Shown one piece after another: positions 25,459 to 34,129 of a stretch of 64,000 bases of DNA. Below the pieces are notes generated by a model. It made no database searches. It saw only the letters and a list, made by a program, of their open reading frames with translations, and was not told where the DNA came from. Position 1 is the first letter of the stretch. Every line of letters begins with the position of its first letter. The stretch spans positions 1 through 64,000 of the forward strand of contig CAXSDH010000010.1 of the NCBI GenBank assembly GCA_964235765.1, in the 5' to 3' direction. A program made the position numbers and the translations under genes. The stretch comes from JAVVHH01 sp964235765 (GTDB taxonomy: Bacteria > Pseudomonadota > Alphaproteobacteria > Acetobacterales > Acetobacteraceae).

Positions 25459-27750
25459 CTAATCGCCCTGCGCCAGCACTGGCACCAAAGGCGCGTGACG
25501 CCCCATGCCGCCATCCAAGTGGCGGTTCTGCTGCGCCCAAAGGGTCCGGTAGATGGCGCAGCGCTCGAGCAAGGTGCGATGGGGCGCCACGTCCACCACG
25601 CCGCCCTTGTCCATGACAAGGATTAGGTCGCAGTCGATCAGCGACGACAGGCGATGAGACACGATCACCATGGTCCGGCCCTTCCCGAGCCGAACCAAAT
25701 TGGCGTTCACCAGCGCCTCGCTCTCCGGATCGAGCGCACTTGTCGCCTCGTCGAGGATCATCAGCTTAGGGTCAGCGATCACGGCGCGGGCGATGGCAAG
25801 GCGCTGCCGTTGTCCGCCGGACAGGTTGGCCGACCCCTCCTCGATCCATGTGTCGTAGCCGGACGGCAATCGCTCAATGAACTCCTCGGCGCCCGCGAGG
25901 CGCGCTGCCCGCACCACATCGTCCAGCGTCAGCCCCGGACGGCCCGCTGTGATGTTGTCCCGCACCGTGCCCCTGAAAAGGAAATTGTCTTGCAGCACGA
26001 CGCCGAAGCTGCGGCGCAAATGGGTGAGGTTGATCTCCCGCAACTCGATGCCGTCCAGCTTCAAAAACCCGCTATATTCACGGTTGATGCCTTGCAGCAA
26101 GCGGGTCAGCGTGCTCTTGCCCGAGCCGCTGCGCCCGACGACACCCAGCATGGTGCCGGCCGGGACCTCGAACGAAACCTTGTCCAGCGCTGGGAGCTTC
26201 GAGCCGGGATAGGTGAACGACAAATCCTCGAACGACACGGCGCCCTGGAGCTTTGGCCGCATCCCGCCCTGCATGGCCGCAGTCTCGCTCGGATTGTTCA
26301 ACACCAGGGCAACCTGGTGGATGCTGGCGCGAACGTCTTCCAAATCTTCGATCAGCTTGGCCAAGCCGACCAGCGGCTGGGTCACCCGGCTACCAAGCAT
26401 CATGAACGCCACCAGCCCACCGATGGCGATTCCGGTATTGTCGTTCATGGCGATGTAAGCGCCGAGCATGATGATGCCCCGCTGGATGAAGCCCTCGATA
26501 GGGTTGATCAGGGTCTGTGGCCAGTTCGCCAACCGCCCGGCCTGCAGCTTCAAGCTGCCGGCAATCGCCGTCCGCTCATCCCACTCAGCCCGGCGCTGCG
26601 GCTCGAGCGCCAGAGACTTCACGGTACGTATCCCGTGCACCGTCTCAACCATCGTCGAACCTTTGTTGCTCTCCGCCGCGGTAAGCTTGCCCACGATGGA
26701 GCGTAGCGCCGGCAGGAACAGTACGATCACGCCGGTAATCACCGCGGCGCAAACCAGCACCACCCAAGCCAGCGTCGGCTCCATCCAGAACAGGAACGGC
26801 AGCAGGAAGACAAGCGTGAACATGTCGAGGAACGTGCCCATCAACTTGCCGGTCAAGAACTCACGAACCTTCCAGACTTGGGCCAGACGGTAGTTGATTT
26901 GCCCAGCAGGGTTCTTCTCAAAGTAGTCAAGCGGCAAGCCCAGCAGGCGGTTGAATACGTGAAGATTGAGCTTGGCATCCACCCGCGTGGAAACCACTTG
27001 CACGATCTCGCGCCGCGTATACCCCAGCAAAGTCTCGTATGCGGTCGTAATCAGCAAGATAACGCTCAGCAGCACCAGTGTGGACATGCTATGGTGCACC
27101 ACCACACGATCGACCACCGTCATGACAAGCAATGGCGGAACGATCGTAAGCGCGCTCACCGCGATCGAGGCCATGCTGATGTCGCGTAACGAGCCCTTTT
27201 CGCGCAGCACCAAGCCCATCAGCCACGACAGCGTGAAGGGCGCGTCCACCTCCGATTGCCCCCGGACACGGCGGATCAGCAGCACCTCGCCGCCCCAAGC
27301 CTGCCCAAGCCGGAATTCGTCGATCGCCACCGCCGATTCGATGCCCGGCGAGCGCGGATCCCTCACCCAGACTATGTTCTTGGCCGCATCGGTCGCCACC
27401 ATCAGCCCAGCCGTGCCATCCTTGAACAACAGCACAACCGGCGGGGGCGGGTTTGCATTGCCTTGCAGCTTGAACAGCGCCTTCCACCGCAGCCGCTCGG
27501 CCTTGGCCGACAGCCCTTGCTCGCTGGCCCAGGCGGCGAGCGAAGCTGGGGACGGAACCGTCTCGCCGACTGCCGGGCGGTAGTCCGTAGCGTTTAAGTC
27601 CACCCCGTGATGCCGGGCGACTGCAACCACGGCCAGCACGCGCGTGTCGGCATCCAGACCCGGCCGCTCACCACCGATGGTGCCGATGTCGATCCGCGGT
27701 GCAGCCGCGGGATCAGCAGCCGAGAGGGAGACTGGGCTCGTTTGATCCAC
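25459..27750 (-). CDS. Type I secretion ABC exporter with C39-like domain
   Basis: 763 aa. The N-terminal C39 peptidase-like domain (about 1-150) lacks the catalytic Cys and so is the non-cleaving CLD type of HlyB-class exporters. A six-TM core follows (LRDISMASIAVSALTIVPPLLVMTV and others). The ATPase has Walker A GRSGSGKST (Lys about 545), signature LSGGQRQRLAIARA and Walker B LMILDEATSALD. I prefer the GTG at 27750, which has AAAGGA 7 bases upstream; a GTG at 27774 adds 8 residues. A 60-base line from 27001 has 33 G+C against 42 in a line from der (40561), so composition differs from the core genes. Confidence 0.9.
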   Translation of the reverse strand: MDQTSPVSLSAADPAAAPRIDIGTIGGERPGLDADTRVLAVVAVARHHGVDLNATDYRPAVGETVPSPASLAAWASEQGLSAKAERLRWKALFKLQGNANPPPPVVLLFKDGTAGLMVATDAAKNIVWVRDPRSPGIESAVAIDEFRLGQAWGGEVLLIRRVRGQSEVDAPFTLSWLMGLVLREKGSLRDISMASIAVSALTIVPPLLVMTVVDRVVVHHSMSTLVLLSVILLITTAYETLLGYTRREIVQVVSTRVDAKLNLHVFNRLLGLPLDYFEKNPAGQINYRLAQVWKVREFLTGKLMGTFLDMFTLVFLLPFLFWMEPTLAWVVLVCAAVITGVIVLFLPALRSIVGKLTAAESNKGSTMVETVHGIRTVKSLALEPQRRAEWDERTAIAGSLKLQAGRLANWPQTLINPIEGFIQRGIIMLGAYIAMNDNTGIAIGGLVAFMMLGSRVTQPLVGLAKLIEDLEDVRASIHQVALVLNNPSETAAMQGGMRPKLQGAVSFEDLSFTYPGSKLPALDKVSFEVPAGTMLGVVGRSGSGKSTLTRLLQGINREYSGFLKLDGIELREINLTHLRRSFGVVLQDNFLFRGTVRDNITAGRPGLTLDDVVRAARLAGAEEFIERLPSGYDTWIEEGSANLSGGQRQRLAIARAVIADPKLMILDEATSALDPESEALVNANLVRLGKGRTMVIVSHRLSSLIDCDLILVMDKGGVVDVAPHRTLLERCAIYRTLWAQQNRHLDGGMGRHAPLVPVLAQGD

Positions 27751-27894
27751 AAAGCGTTCCTTTACCACGTGCACGATCGGGCGCCGCGCCTTCCGAAGAA
27801 CCGTCCGTTAACACAGGTTAGCTCGTAAAAGGATAAAAACCGGTTAAGGCATGGCCCGGTTGCCCAAACTGCATTGGTGCCCTTCAATGCCGGA

Positions 27895-28413
27895 ATGGAC
27901 ATCCGACCAGCCACCCCCGCCGACCTGCCCGAGATTCAATCCATCTACGCCCACCACGTCCTCAACGGCGCGGGCACGTTCGAGGAGGTGCCCCCATCGG
28001 TCGAAGATCTCGCCGGCCGTTATGAGATGATCGTGAGACGCGGCTGGTCCTACATCGTCGCCGCCGATGCCACGGGCGTGCTCGGCTACGCCTATTTCAG
28101 CCAAATGCGCGACCGGTCGGCCTACCGGTTTACGGCCGAGAACAGCATCTATGTAAGGGACGACGTGCGGGGCCAGGGTGTTGGCAAGGCTCTCGTCGCA
28201 CGGCTGCTCACGGACGCCGAGGCGGCCGGGTTTCGCCAGATGGTGGCGGTAATCGGCGATTCCGAGAACGTGGGGTCGATCGGCGTTCACAGCTCCCTAG
28301 GCTTTCAGCGCGCCGGCTTGCTGCGCGCCTCCGGGTTGAAATTCGGGCGGTGGGTGGACACCGTAATGATGCAGAAGGCCCTCGGTCGTGGCGATTCCGA
28401 CGTCCCAGCCTAA
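27895..28413 (+). CDS. GNAT family N-acetyltransferase, phosphinothricin acetyltransferase-like
   Basis: 172 aa. The start MDIRPATPADLPEIQSIYAHHVLNGAGTFEE and the later ENSIYVRDDVRGQGVGKALV (acetyl-CoA binding R-G-Q-G-V-G-K) match the Pat/Bar-like GNAT subgroup. The C-terminal VGSIGVHSSLGFQRAGLLRASGLKFGRWVD is characteristic. The substrate may be an amino acid analogue such as methionine sulfoximine or sulfone; this is family inference. The ATG at 27895 is chosen over an upstream TTG at 27874. It is divergent from the ABC exporter across an A+T-rich patch (27800-27860). Confidence 0.85.
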   Translation: MDIRPATPADLPEIQSIYAHHVLNGAGTFEEVPPSVEDLAGRYEMIVRRGWSYIVAADATGVLGYAYFSQMRDRSAYRFTAENSIYVRDDVRGQGVGKALVARLLTDAEAAGFRQMVAVIGDSENVGSIGVHSSLGFQRAGLLRASGLKFGRWVDTVMMQKALGRGDSDVPA

Positions 28414-28722
28414 TCAACCGATTCGGAACTGACCGGCTATCAAGGGATCGGCCTCGATCGCAGCCCGTATTGCCGCTTCATCCCCGGCGGCGCACACCCC
28501 GACCACGACCCGGCGAAAAAACGGCACCGTACCCCTCGCACGCGCTTGAAACAGTCGCGCCAGCTCGAGCGCCGCAGGGCTTCGCCGTCGGCAGCACGCG
28601 CAGCCTGCGCTGTGGCCTGCACCTAAATCCTCGGCGCCAAACTCCAGCACGGCGTCATCGGCCCAAACGGGGACCGTTGGGCCAAACCGAACCGGAACGC
28701 GTGCGTCAACGGACCAAGTCAT
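28414..28722 (-). CDS. Small CobW/YjiA-like protein lacking the P-loop
   Basis: 102 aa. The central part reads AGCACCRRRSPAALELARLFQARARGTVPFFRRVVV and ends AAIEADPLIAGQFRIG. This aligns with the middle of CobW/YjiA GTPases: the metal-binding C-x-CC motif, the helix before the F-x-R-x-V-I strand, and the ADPxPI...DP-L region. The N-terminal GTPase P-loop and the C-terminal domain are absent. It could be a stand-alone metal-binding relative or a decayed CobW remnant. It starts with ATG 6 bases from the palindrome shared with the ArsR gene and ends exactly where the acetyltransferase ends (convergent). Confidence 0.55.
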   Translation of the reverse strand: MTWSVDARVPVRFGPTVPVWADDAVLEFGAEDLGAGHSAGCACCRRRSPAALELARLFQARARGTVPFFRRVVVGVCAAGDEAAIRAAIEADPLIAGQFRIG

Positions 28723-28728
28723 CGCATA

Positions 28729-28750
28729 GACATAAGCATATATTTATGTC
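28729..28750. promoter_or_regulatory. Palindromic operator between CobW-like and ArsR-methyltransferase genes
   Basis: A 22-bp sequence in which 7-base arms GACATAA and TTATGTC are exact reverse complements around an 8-base A+T-rich centre. It lies immediately before the ArsR ATG at 28751 and 6 bases from the divergent ATG at 28722. An A+T-rich dyad of this size next to an ArsR-family gene is the expected autoregulatory operator; binding is inferred. Confidence 0.65.
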
Positions 28751-29722
28751 ATGTCCATCCACATGGATCGACTCCTTCCCGCTCTACGCGCCTGCGCCGA
28801 GCCAACACGCCTCCGCCTGCTGGCCCTTGCCGCCCGCGGAGCTTTCTGCGTGGTGGAACTGACTGAAATCCTCGGCCAATCGCAACCCCGCCTTTCCCGC
28901 CACTTGAAGCTGCTGTGCGATGCCGGGGTGCTCGAGCGGGCGCGGGAAGGCGCGAACGTTTGGTTCGGCCTGCCGCAGGATGCGGGGCTCGTGCACGATT
29001 TGCTCGCCCGGGTGCCGGAGGATGACCCCGTGCTGGCCGCCGACCGGCGTGCTTCGGCCCGCGTGCTCGCCGAGCGCGCCCGGGTGGCTTCGGAGAGCTT
29101 CCGCCGCCAGGGAGCCGATTGGGACGAGATGCGGGCGCTTGGCCTGCCCGCTGCCGACGTGGAAGCGGCGCTGCTTTCCCTCATGCCTGCGCCTCGGCTC
29201 GGCCGGGTGCTGGACATCGGCACGGGCACGGGCCGGCTGCTTGAACTTCTGGCGTCACGGGTGCAGTCCGGGCTGGGGGTCGATGCCAGCCGCGCCATGC
29301 TGGCACTTGCCCGCGCCCGCCTGGCCAAGCCCGGGCTCGGTCATCTGGCGGTACGCCAGGCCGACATGTACCGGCTGCCGCTTGCTCAGCGGTTCGACGT
29401 GGTCGTGCTGCAAATGGTCCTGCATTACGCCGAAGATCCGGCCGCCGTCCTGGTTGAGGCTGCACGCGTGCTGGCGCCCGGAGGCTGCCTGATCGTGGTG
29501 GACTTGGCCGCGCACGACCGCGCCGACTTGTCGGGACGGCTCGCACATAGGTGGCCTGGCTTCCCCGATGCGGCGATGGTTCGCCTGTTCGGCACCGCGG
29601 GCCTGCAGGCTGGCGCACCTGTTTCCGTGCCAGGCGCGCTGGAAGTTCGACTCTGGCCCGCTTCGATGCCGGCCGGCGCATTGGCCGCCATCGCCCCTGC
29701 CGAACTGGAGTTCGCCCAATGA
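28751..29722 (+). CDS. ArsR-family regulator fused to a SAM-dependent methyltransferase domain
   Basis: 323 aa. Residues about 5-75 form an ArsR winged helix (LRACAEPTRLRLLALAARGA ... QSQPRLSRHLKLLCDAGVLERAREGANVWF). Residues about 140-300 are a class I methyltransferase with motif I RVLDIGTGTGRLLELL and an FDVVVLQMVLHYAEDPAAVLVEAARVL post-motif. The stop overlaps the metH start (ATGA), so it probably regulates the methionine cycle in response to SAM or S-adenosylhomocysteine, as SahR-type regulators do (inference). No Shine-Dalgarno sequence is visible before either ATG (28751 or 28763); a leaderless transcript is possible. Confidence 0.85.
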   Translation: MSIHMDRLLPALRACAEPTRLRLLALAARGAFCVVELTEILGQSQPRLSRHLKLLCDAGVLERAREGANVWFGLPQDAGLVHDLLARVPEDDPVLAADRRASARVLAERARVASESFRRQGADWDEMRALGLPAADVEAALLSLMPAPRLGRVLDIGTGTGRLLELLASRVQSGLGVDASRAMLALARARLAKPGLGHLAVRQADMYRLPLAQRFDVVVLQMVLHYAEDPAAVLVEAARVLAPGGCLIVVDLAAHDRADLSGRLAHRWPGFPDAAMVRLFGTAGLQAGAPVSVPGALEVRLWPASMPAGALAAIAPAELEFAQ

Positions 29723-32700
29723 CCCGGCCCCATCTTCTCGATGCGCTGCGCGACCAGGTGCTGCTTTGCGATGGCGGCATGGGCAGCCGCGTTCAGGCGC
29801 TGACGCTCGATGTGGAGCGCGATTACTGGAACCAGGAGAACTGCACCGAGGTCCTGAACCTGTCCCGCCCCGACCTGGTGCGGGAAATCCACCGCGGCTA
29901 TTTCGAGGCCGGCGCCGACATGGTGGAGACGAACACCTTCGGCGGCCAGCCGATCACCCTCGGCGAGTTTGGCCTGCAGGACCGGGCCCACGAAATAAAT
30001 CAGGTCGCGGCCGAACTGGCGCGTGAGGCGGCGGAGAGCTTCTCCGATGGCCGGCATCGCTGGGTGGTGGGCAGCATCGGCCCGGGCACCAAGCTGCCGA
30101 GCTTGGGCAACATCGCCTATGACCCGCTCGAGGCCGCCCTTGCCACGCAGTCCCGTGGTTTGATTGCGGGCGGCGTTGACGCAATCTTAATAGAGACCTG
30201 CCAAGATCCCCTGCAGATCAAGGCGGCGGTGAACGGGGCCAAGATCGCCCGCGCCGAAGCCGGGACGGATACGCCGATTTTTGTGCAGGTGACAGTTGAG
30301 ACGACGGGAACATTGCTGGTCGGACCGGATATCGCTGCCGCCTCGACGGTCGTGCATGCGATGGATGTGCCCTTGCTGGGCCTGAACTGCGCCACCGGGC
30401 CGCAGGAAATGGCTGAGCATGTGCGCTGGCTGGCCGCGAACTGGCCCGGCCTGCTGTCCGTGCAGCCCAATGCCGGGCTGCCGGAATTGGTGGACGGGCA
30501 GACCAGGTATCCGCTCGATGCCGCGCAGATGGCCATTTGGATGGAGCGTTTCGTCGAGGAGGATGGGCTCAATCTGATCGGCGGCTGCTGCGGCACCAGC
30601 ATCACCCATATCCAGGCGCTCGACGCCATGTTGCGCCGGCGCGGCGGCTTCCGTCCTGCCCCGGTGGCGCGCAAGCCGGTTTGGGTTCCCGCCGTGGCCA
30701 GCCTCTATGGCCAGACCCCGCTTCGGCAGGAGAACAGCTATTTCTCCATCGGCGAGCGCTGCAACGCCAACGGTTCCAAGAAGTGGCGTGAATTGCAGGA
30801 AAGAGGCGACTGGGACGGCTGCGTTGCCATGGGGCGGGAGCAAATCGCCGAGGGCTCGAACAGCCTCGACATCTGCACCGCCTTCGTCGGGCGCGACGAA
30901 CATTTCGAGATGAGCGAGGTCATGACCCGCTTTACCAGCAGCGTGAACTCGCCGCTGGTGATCGACAGCACCGAAACCCCGATCATCGCCGCCGCGCTCA
31001 AGCTGCACGGCGGCAAGGCGATCATCAACTCGATCAACTTCGAGGAGGGCGAGGGCGCCGCGCGGGACCGGCTGCTCCTGGCCAAGAAGTTCGGCGCCGC
31101 CGTGATCGCGCTGACCATTGATGAGGCGGGCATGGCGAAGACGCCGGAGAGCAAGCTCGACATCGCTCGCCGGCTGATCCGCTTCGCTTGCGACGAGCAC
31201 AAATTGCCGCAATCGGACCTGTTGATCGATCCGTTGACCTTCACCATAGCCACCGGCAACGAGGACGACCGCAAGCTGGGTCAATGGACGCTGGAAGGGA
31301 TCAAGCTGATCCGGGACGAGTTCCCGGACGTGCAGATCGTGCTGGGCCTTTCCAATATCAGCTTCGGCCTCAACCCGGCCGCCCGCGCAGTACTGAACTC
31401 CGTGTTCCTGGACCTCGCCGTGAAGGCGGGAATGACGGCTGCCATCGTACACGTCAGCAAAATCCGTCCGCTGCATCTGATCGCCCCCGAAGAGGTGAAG
31501 GTGATGGAGGACCTGCTCTTTGACCGGCGCGAGGAGGACTACGATCCATTGCAGAAGCTGTTGGAGATGTTTGCCGACCGCAAGGCGGCGGATGCGGTCA
31601 AGAAAACCCGCGCCGAAACGGTCGAAGGCCGGCTGAAGGACCGCATCGTGGACGGCGACCGCAAGGGGTTGGCCGAAGAACTGGACGAGGCCATGCTGGT
31701 CCATCGGCCGCTCGACATCATCAACAACGTATTGCTGGACGGCATGAAGGTGGTCGGCGAACTGTTCGGCGCCGGCAAGATGCAGCTGCCCTTCGTGCTG
31801 CAATCCGCCGAGACCATGAAGGCGGCGGTCGCCCATCTTGAGCCGCACATGGAGCGGATCGCTGGCCAGGAAAAAGGGACGATTGTGCTCGCGACCGTGA
31901 AAGGGGACGTGCACGACATCGGCAAGAACCTGGTTGACATCATCCTGACCAACAATGGTTACCGCGTTGTCAATCTGGGCATCAAGGTTCCGCTTGCCGA
32001 CATGGTGGCGGCCGCGAAGGAGCACCACGCCCACGCAATCGGCATGTCAGGGCTGCTGGTTAAAAGCACGGTGGTGATGCGTGAGAACCTGGAGGAAATG
32101 GGCCGCCAGGGCCTCGAGATCCCGGTGATGCTCGGCGGTGCCGCACTGACCAGGAACTATGTGGAGGATGATTGCGTGCGTGCCTACGCCTGCGGCCGGG
32201 TCGCCTATGCGCGGGATGCCTTCGACGGGCTTCATCTCATGGATAAGGTGACCGGCAACGGCTTCGACGATTACCTGAGCGCGGTGCAGGCCAAGCGCGC
32301 GGGCAAGTCGCGCAACACCAGCCGCACTCTCGGCCAGGCGAGCAGCCAGGCATTCCGCCCTGTCGACGTCGCGGCGGTGAGGGCTCGGCGGCGGCGGCTT
32401 ACCGGGGACATCCCTGTCGCGGCCCCGCCATTTTGGGGCTCCCGCGTAATCGAGGCACCTGCAAAAGCGGTGATCCCGTTCCTGAACGAGCGCAGCCTTT
32501 ACCAGTTCCAGTGGGGCTTCCGGAAACAGGGAAAGTCACTGGAAGACTTCCTGGGCTGGGCCAAGCAGGAATTGCGGCCGGTGATGCGTCGCATGCTGGG
32601 CATCTGCGAGGCGGAAGACATCCTTCATCCGCAGGCGGCCTACGGGTATTGGAAGGCGGCCGGGCAAGGCAACGACCTGATCGTGTTCGACCAGGATGGC

Positions 32701-33204
32701 CAAACCGAGCTGTGCCGCTTTACCCTGCCCCGTCAGCCCAAGGAGGATGGCGAGTGCATCGCTGACTTCTTTCGCGACGTGGATGAGGCGGAACGCGACG
32801 TAATCGGCCTACAGGTCGTCACCGTGGGCCAGAAAGCCAGCGACACCGCCCGTGTCTGGTTCGACGATAATCGCTATCAGGACTACCTTTACCTGCACGG
32901 CCTGTCGGTGGAGATCGCCGAGGCGATGGCCGAATACACTCACAAGCGCGTTCGCGCCGAGTTGGGTTTTGCCGGCGAGGATGACCGCGACATCGAGAAG
33001 ATGCTGGCCCAAAGCTATCGCGGCTCTCGCTACTCCTTCGGCTACCCGGCCTGCCCGAAGTTGGAGGACCAGGCGCCCTTGCTGCAACTGCTGGGAGCCG
33101 AGCGGATCGGCGTGTCTCTTTCCGACGAGTGGCAGTTGCATCCGGAGCAGTCCACCAGCGCCATCGTGGTCTTGAACCCGCGGGCCAAGTACTTCTCGGT
33201 CTAG
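29719..33204 (+). CDS. metH: Cobalamin-dependent methionine synthase
   Basis: 1161 aa; transfers methyl from 5-methyltetrahydrofolate to homocysteine. The homocysteine domain has zinc ligands Cys224 (GLNCATGP) and Cys290-Cys291 (GGCCGTS). The folate domain begins at FSIGERCNANGSKKW. The cap and B12 domains follow, with His732 in GDVHDIGKNLVDIILTNNGY. The C-terminal SAM-reactivation domain has RYSFGYPACPKLED. All four modules are present in one chain. The ATG at 29719 overlaps the ArsR-methyltransferase stop; the longer open frame to 29551 is inside that gene. Confidence 0.96.
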   Translation: MTRPHLLDALRDQVLLCDGGMGSRVQALTLDVERDYWNQENCTEVLNLSRPDLVREIHRGYFEAGADMVETNTFGGQPITLGEFGLQDRAHEINQVAAELAREAAESFSDGRHRWVVGSIGPGTKLPSLGNIAYDPLEAALATQSRGLIAGGVDAILIETCQDPLQIKAAVNGAKIARAEAGTDTPIFVQVTVETTGTLLVGPDIAAASTVVHAMDVPLLGLNCATGPQEMAEHVRWLAANWPGLLSVQPNAGLPELVDGQTRYPLDAAQMAIWMERFVEEDGLNLIGGCCGTSITHIQALDAMLRRRGGFRPAPVARKPVWVPAVASLYGQTPLRQENSYFSIGERCNANGSKKWRELQERGDWDGCVAMGREQIAEGSNSLDICTAFVGRDEHFEMSEVMTRFTSSVNSPLVIDSTETPIIAAALKLHGGKAIINSINFEEGEGAARDRLLLAKKFGAAVIALTIDEAGMAKTPESKLDIARRLIRFACDEHKLPQSDLLIDPLTFTIATGNEDDRKLGQWTLEGIKLIRDEFPDVQIVLGLSNISFGLNPAARAVLNSVFLDLAVKAGMTAAIVHVSKIRPLHLIAPEEVKVMEDLLFDRREEDYDPLQKLLEMFADRKAADAVKKTRAETVEGRLKDRIVDGDRKGLAEELDEAMLVHRPLDIINNVLLDGMKVVGELFGAGKMQLPFVLQSAETMKAAVAHLEPHMERIAGQEKGTIVLATVKGDVHDIGKNLVDIILTNNGYRVVNLGIKVPLADMVAAAKEHHAHAIGMSGLLVKSTVVMRENLEEMGRQGLEIPVMLGGAALTRNYVEDDCVRAYACGRVAYARDAFDGLHLMDKVTGNGFDDYLSAVQAKRAGKSRNTSRTLGQASSQAFRPVDVAAVRARRRRLTGDIPVAAPPFWGSRVIEAPAKAVIPFLNERSLYQFQWGFRKQGKSLEDFLGWAKQELRPVMRRMLGICEAEDILHPQAAYGYWKAAGQGNDLIVFDQDGQTELCRFTLPRQPKEDGECIADFFRDVDEAERDVIGLQVVTVGQKASDTARVWFDDNRYQDYLYLHGLSVEIAEAMAEYTHKRVRAELGFAGEDDRDIEKMLAQSYRGSRYSFGYPACPKLEDQAPLLQLLGAERIGVSLSDEWQLHPEQSTSAIVVLNPRAKYFSV

Positions 33205-33237
33205 CGCCACCTCTGCTACAGGCTCCCCGGGGGTACT

Positions 33238-34125
33238 GTGGACCGATTGAAGCGACTCGCGGGCGGGACGATCGTCGTCGGCATCCTCGTGCTGGTTCTG
33301 AAGGCGGCCGCCTGGTGGTTGACCGGAAGCGCCGCCTTGTACTCCGACGCGCTGGAAAGCGTCGTCAACGTGATTGCCAGCCTGGTCGCCTTCGTGGCGC
33401 TCAGCTTCTCGGCCATGCCGGCCGACAAGAACCACCCCTACGGCCACGACAAGGCGGAGTTTTTTGCCGCGGTGATCGAGGGCGTGCTGATTATCGTGGC
33501 CGCGCTCTCCATTTTGCAGCACGCATGGACCAACTGGAACACGCCCTCGGTGCTGGAGGCGCCTTGGGTGGGCCTTGGGTTGAACCTTGGCGCGGCAGGC
33601 ATCAACGGCTTCTGGGCCGCGCTGCTGCTGCGGACCGGGACCAAGTTCCGTTCGGCGGCGCTGAAGGCCGATGCCCGCCATTTGCGGGCCGATGTGGTGA
33701 CCTCGGTGGGCGTCGTCGCCGGGCTGCTGCTCGCGGTGCAGACCGGATTAGCCTGGCTCGACCCCTTGCTGGCCGTTGGCGTGGCGGCCAACGTGTTGTG
33801 GTCCGGCGTCGGCGTGATGCGCGAGAGCGTGGGTGGCCTGATGGACGCTGCCCCAGCCGAAACGGTCGTCGCGCGCATCCGCGAGATCATCGGCTTGCAT
33901 GCCGACGGCGCCATCGAGGCGCACGATCTGCGCACGCGGCACGCGGGCCGGTTGACCTATCTCGAGTTCCACCTGGTGGTGCCCGGCCAGATGCGGGTCG
34001 ATGAAGCGCACGCCGTTTGCGACCGGGTCGAGACGGCGTTGAAGGCCGAGGTGGAAGGTCTGGTCATCACGATCCATGTGGAGCCGGAAGGCAAGGCGAA
34101 GCATAGCGGCGTGCTGGTGTTGTAA
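33238..34125 (+). CDS. Cation diffusion facilitator family transporter
   Basis: 295-aa inner-membrane metal/proton antiporter. Six TM segments, with metal-site sequences SDALESVVNVIASL (TM2) and DKNHPYGHDKAEFFAA, and HLRADVVTSVGVVAGL (TM5) with the Asp-x3-Asp/His type site. The cytoplasmic C-domain is GRLTYLEFHLVVPGQMRVDEAHAVCDRVE. The GTG start has a GGGGGT ribosome binding site. Zn, Fe or Co/Ni could be exported. It lies 33 bases after metH and 4 bases before the TonB-like gene. Confidence 0.9.
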   Translation: MDRLKRLAGGTIVVGILVLVLKAAAWWLTGSAALYSDALESVVNVIASLVAFVALSFSAMPADKNHPYGHDKAEFFAAVIEGVLIIVAALSILQHAWTNWNTPSVLEAPWVGLGLNLGAAGINGFWAALLLRTGTKFRSAALKADARHLRADVVTSVGVVAGLLLAVQTGLAWLDPLLAVGVAANVLWSGVGVMRESVGGLMDAAPAETVVARIREIIGLHADGAIEAHDLRTRHAGRLTYLEFHLVVPGQMRVDEAHAVCDRVETALKAEVEGLVITIHVEPEGKAKHSGVLVL

Positions 34126-34129
34126 ACCG

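Noticed and set aside
28350..28862. 170-codon plus-strand open frame overlapping the acetyltransferase end and the ArsR start
   Set aside because: Overlaps two well-supported genes in another frame, is Arg/Pro-rich, and is opposite the CobW-like frame.
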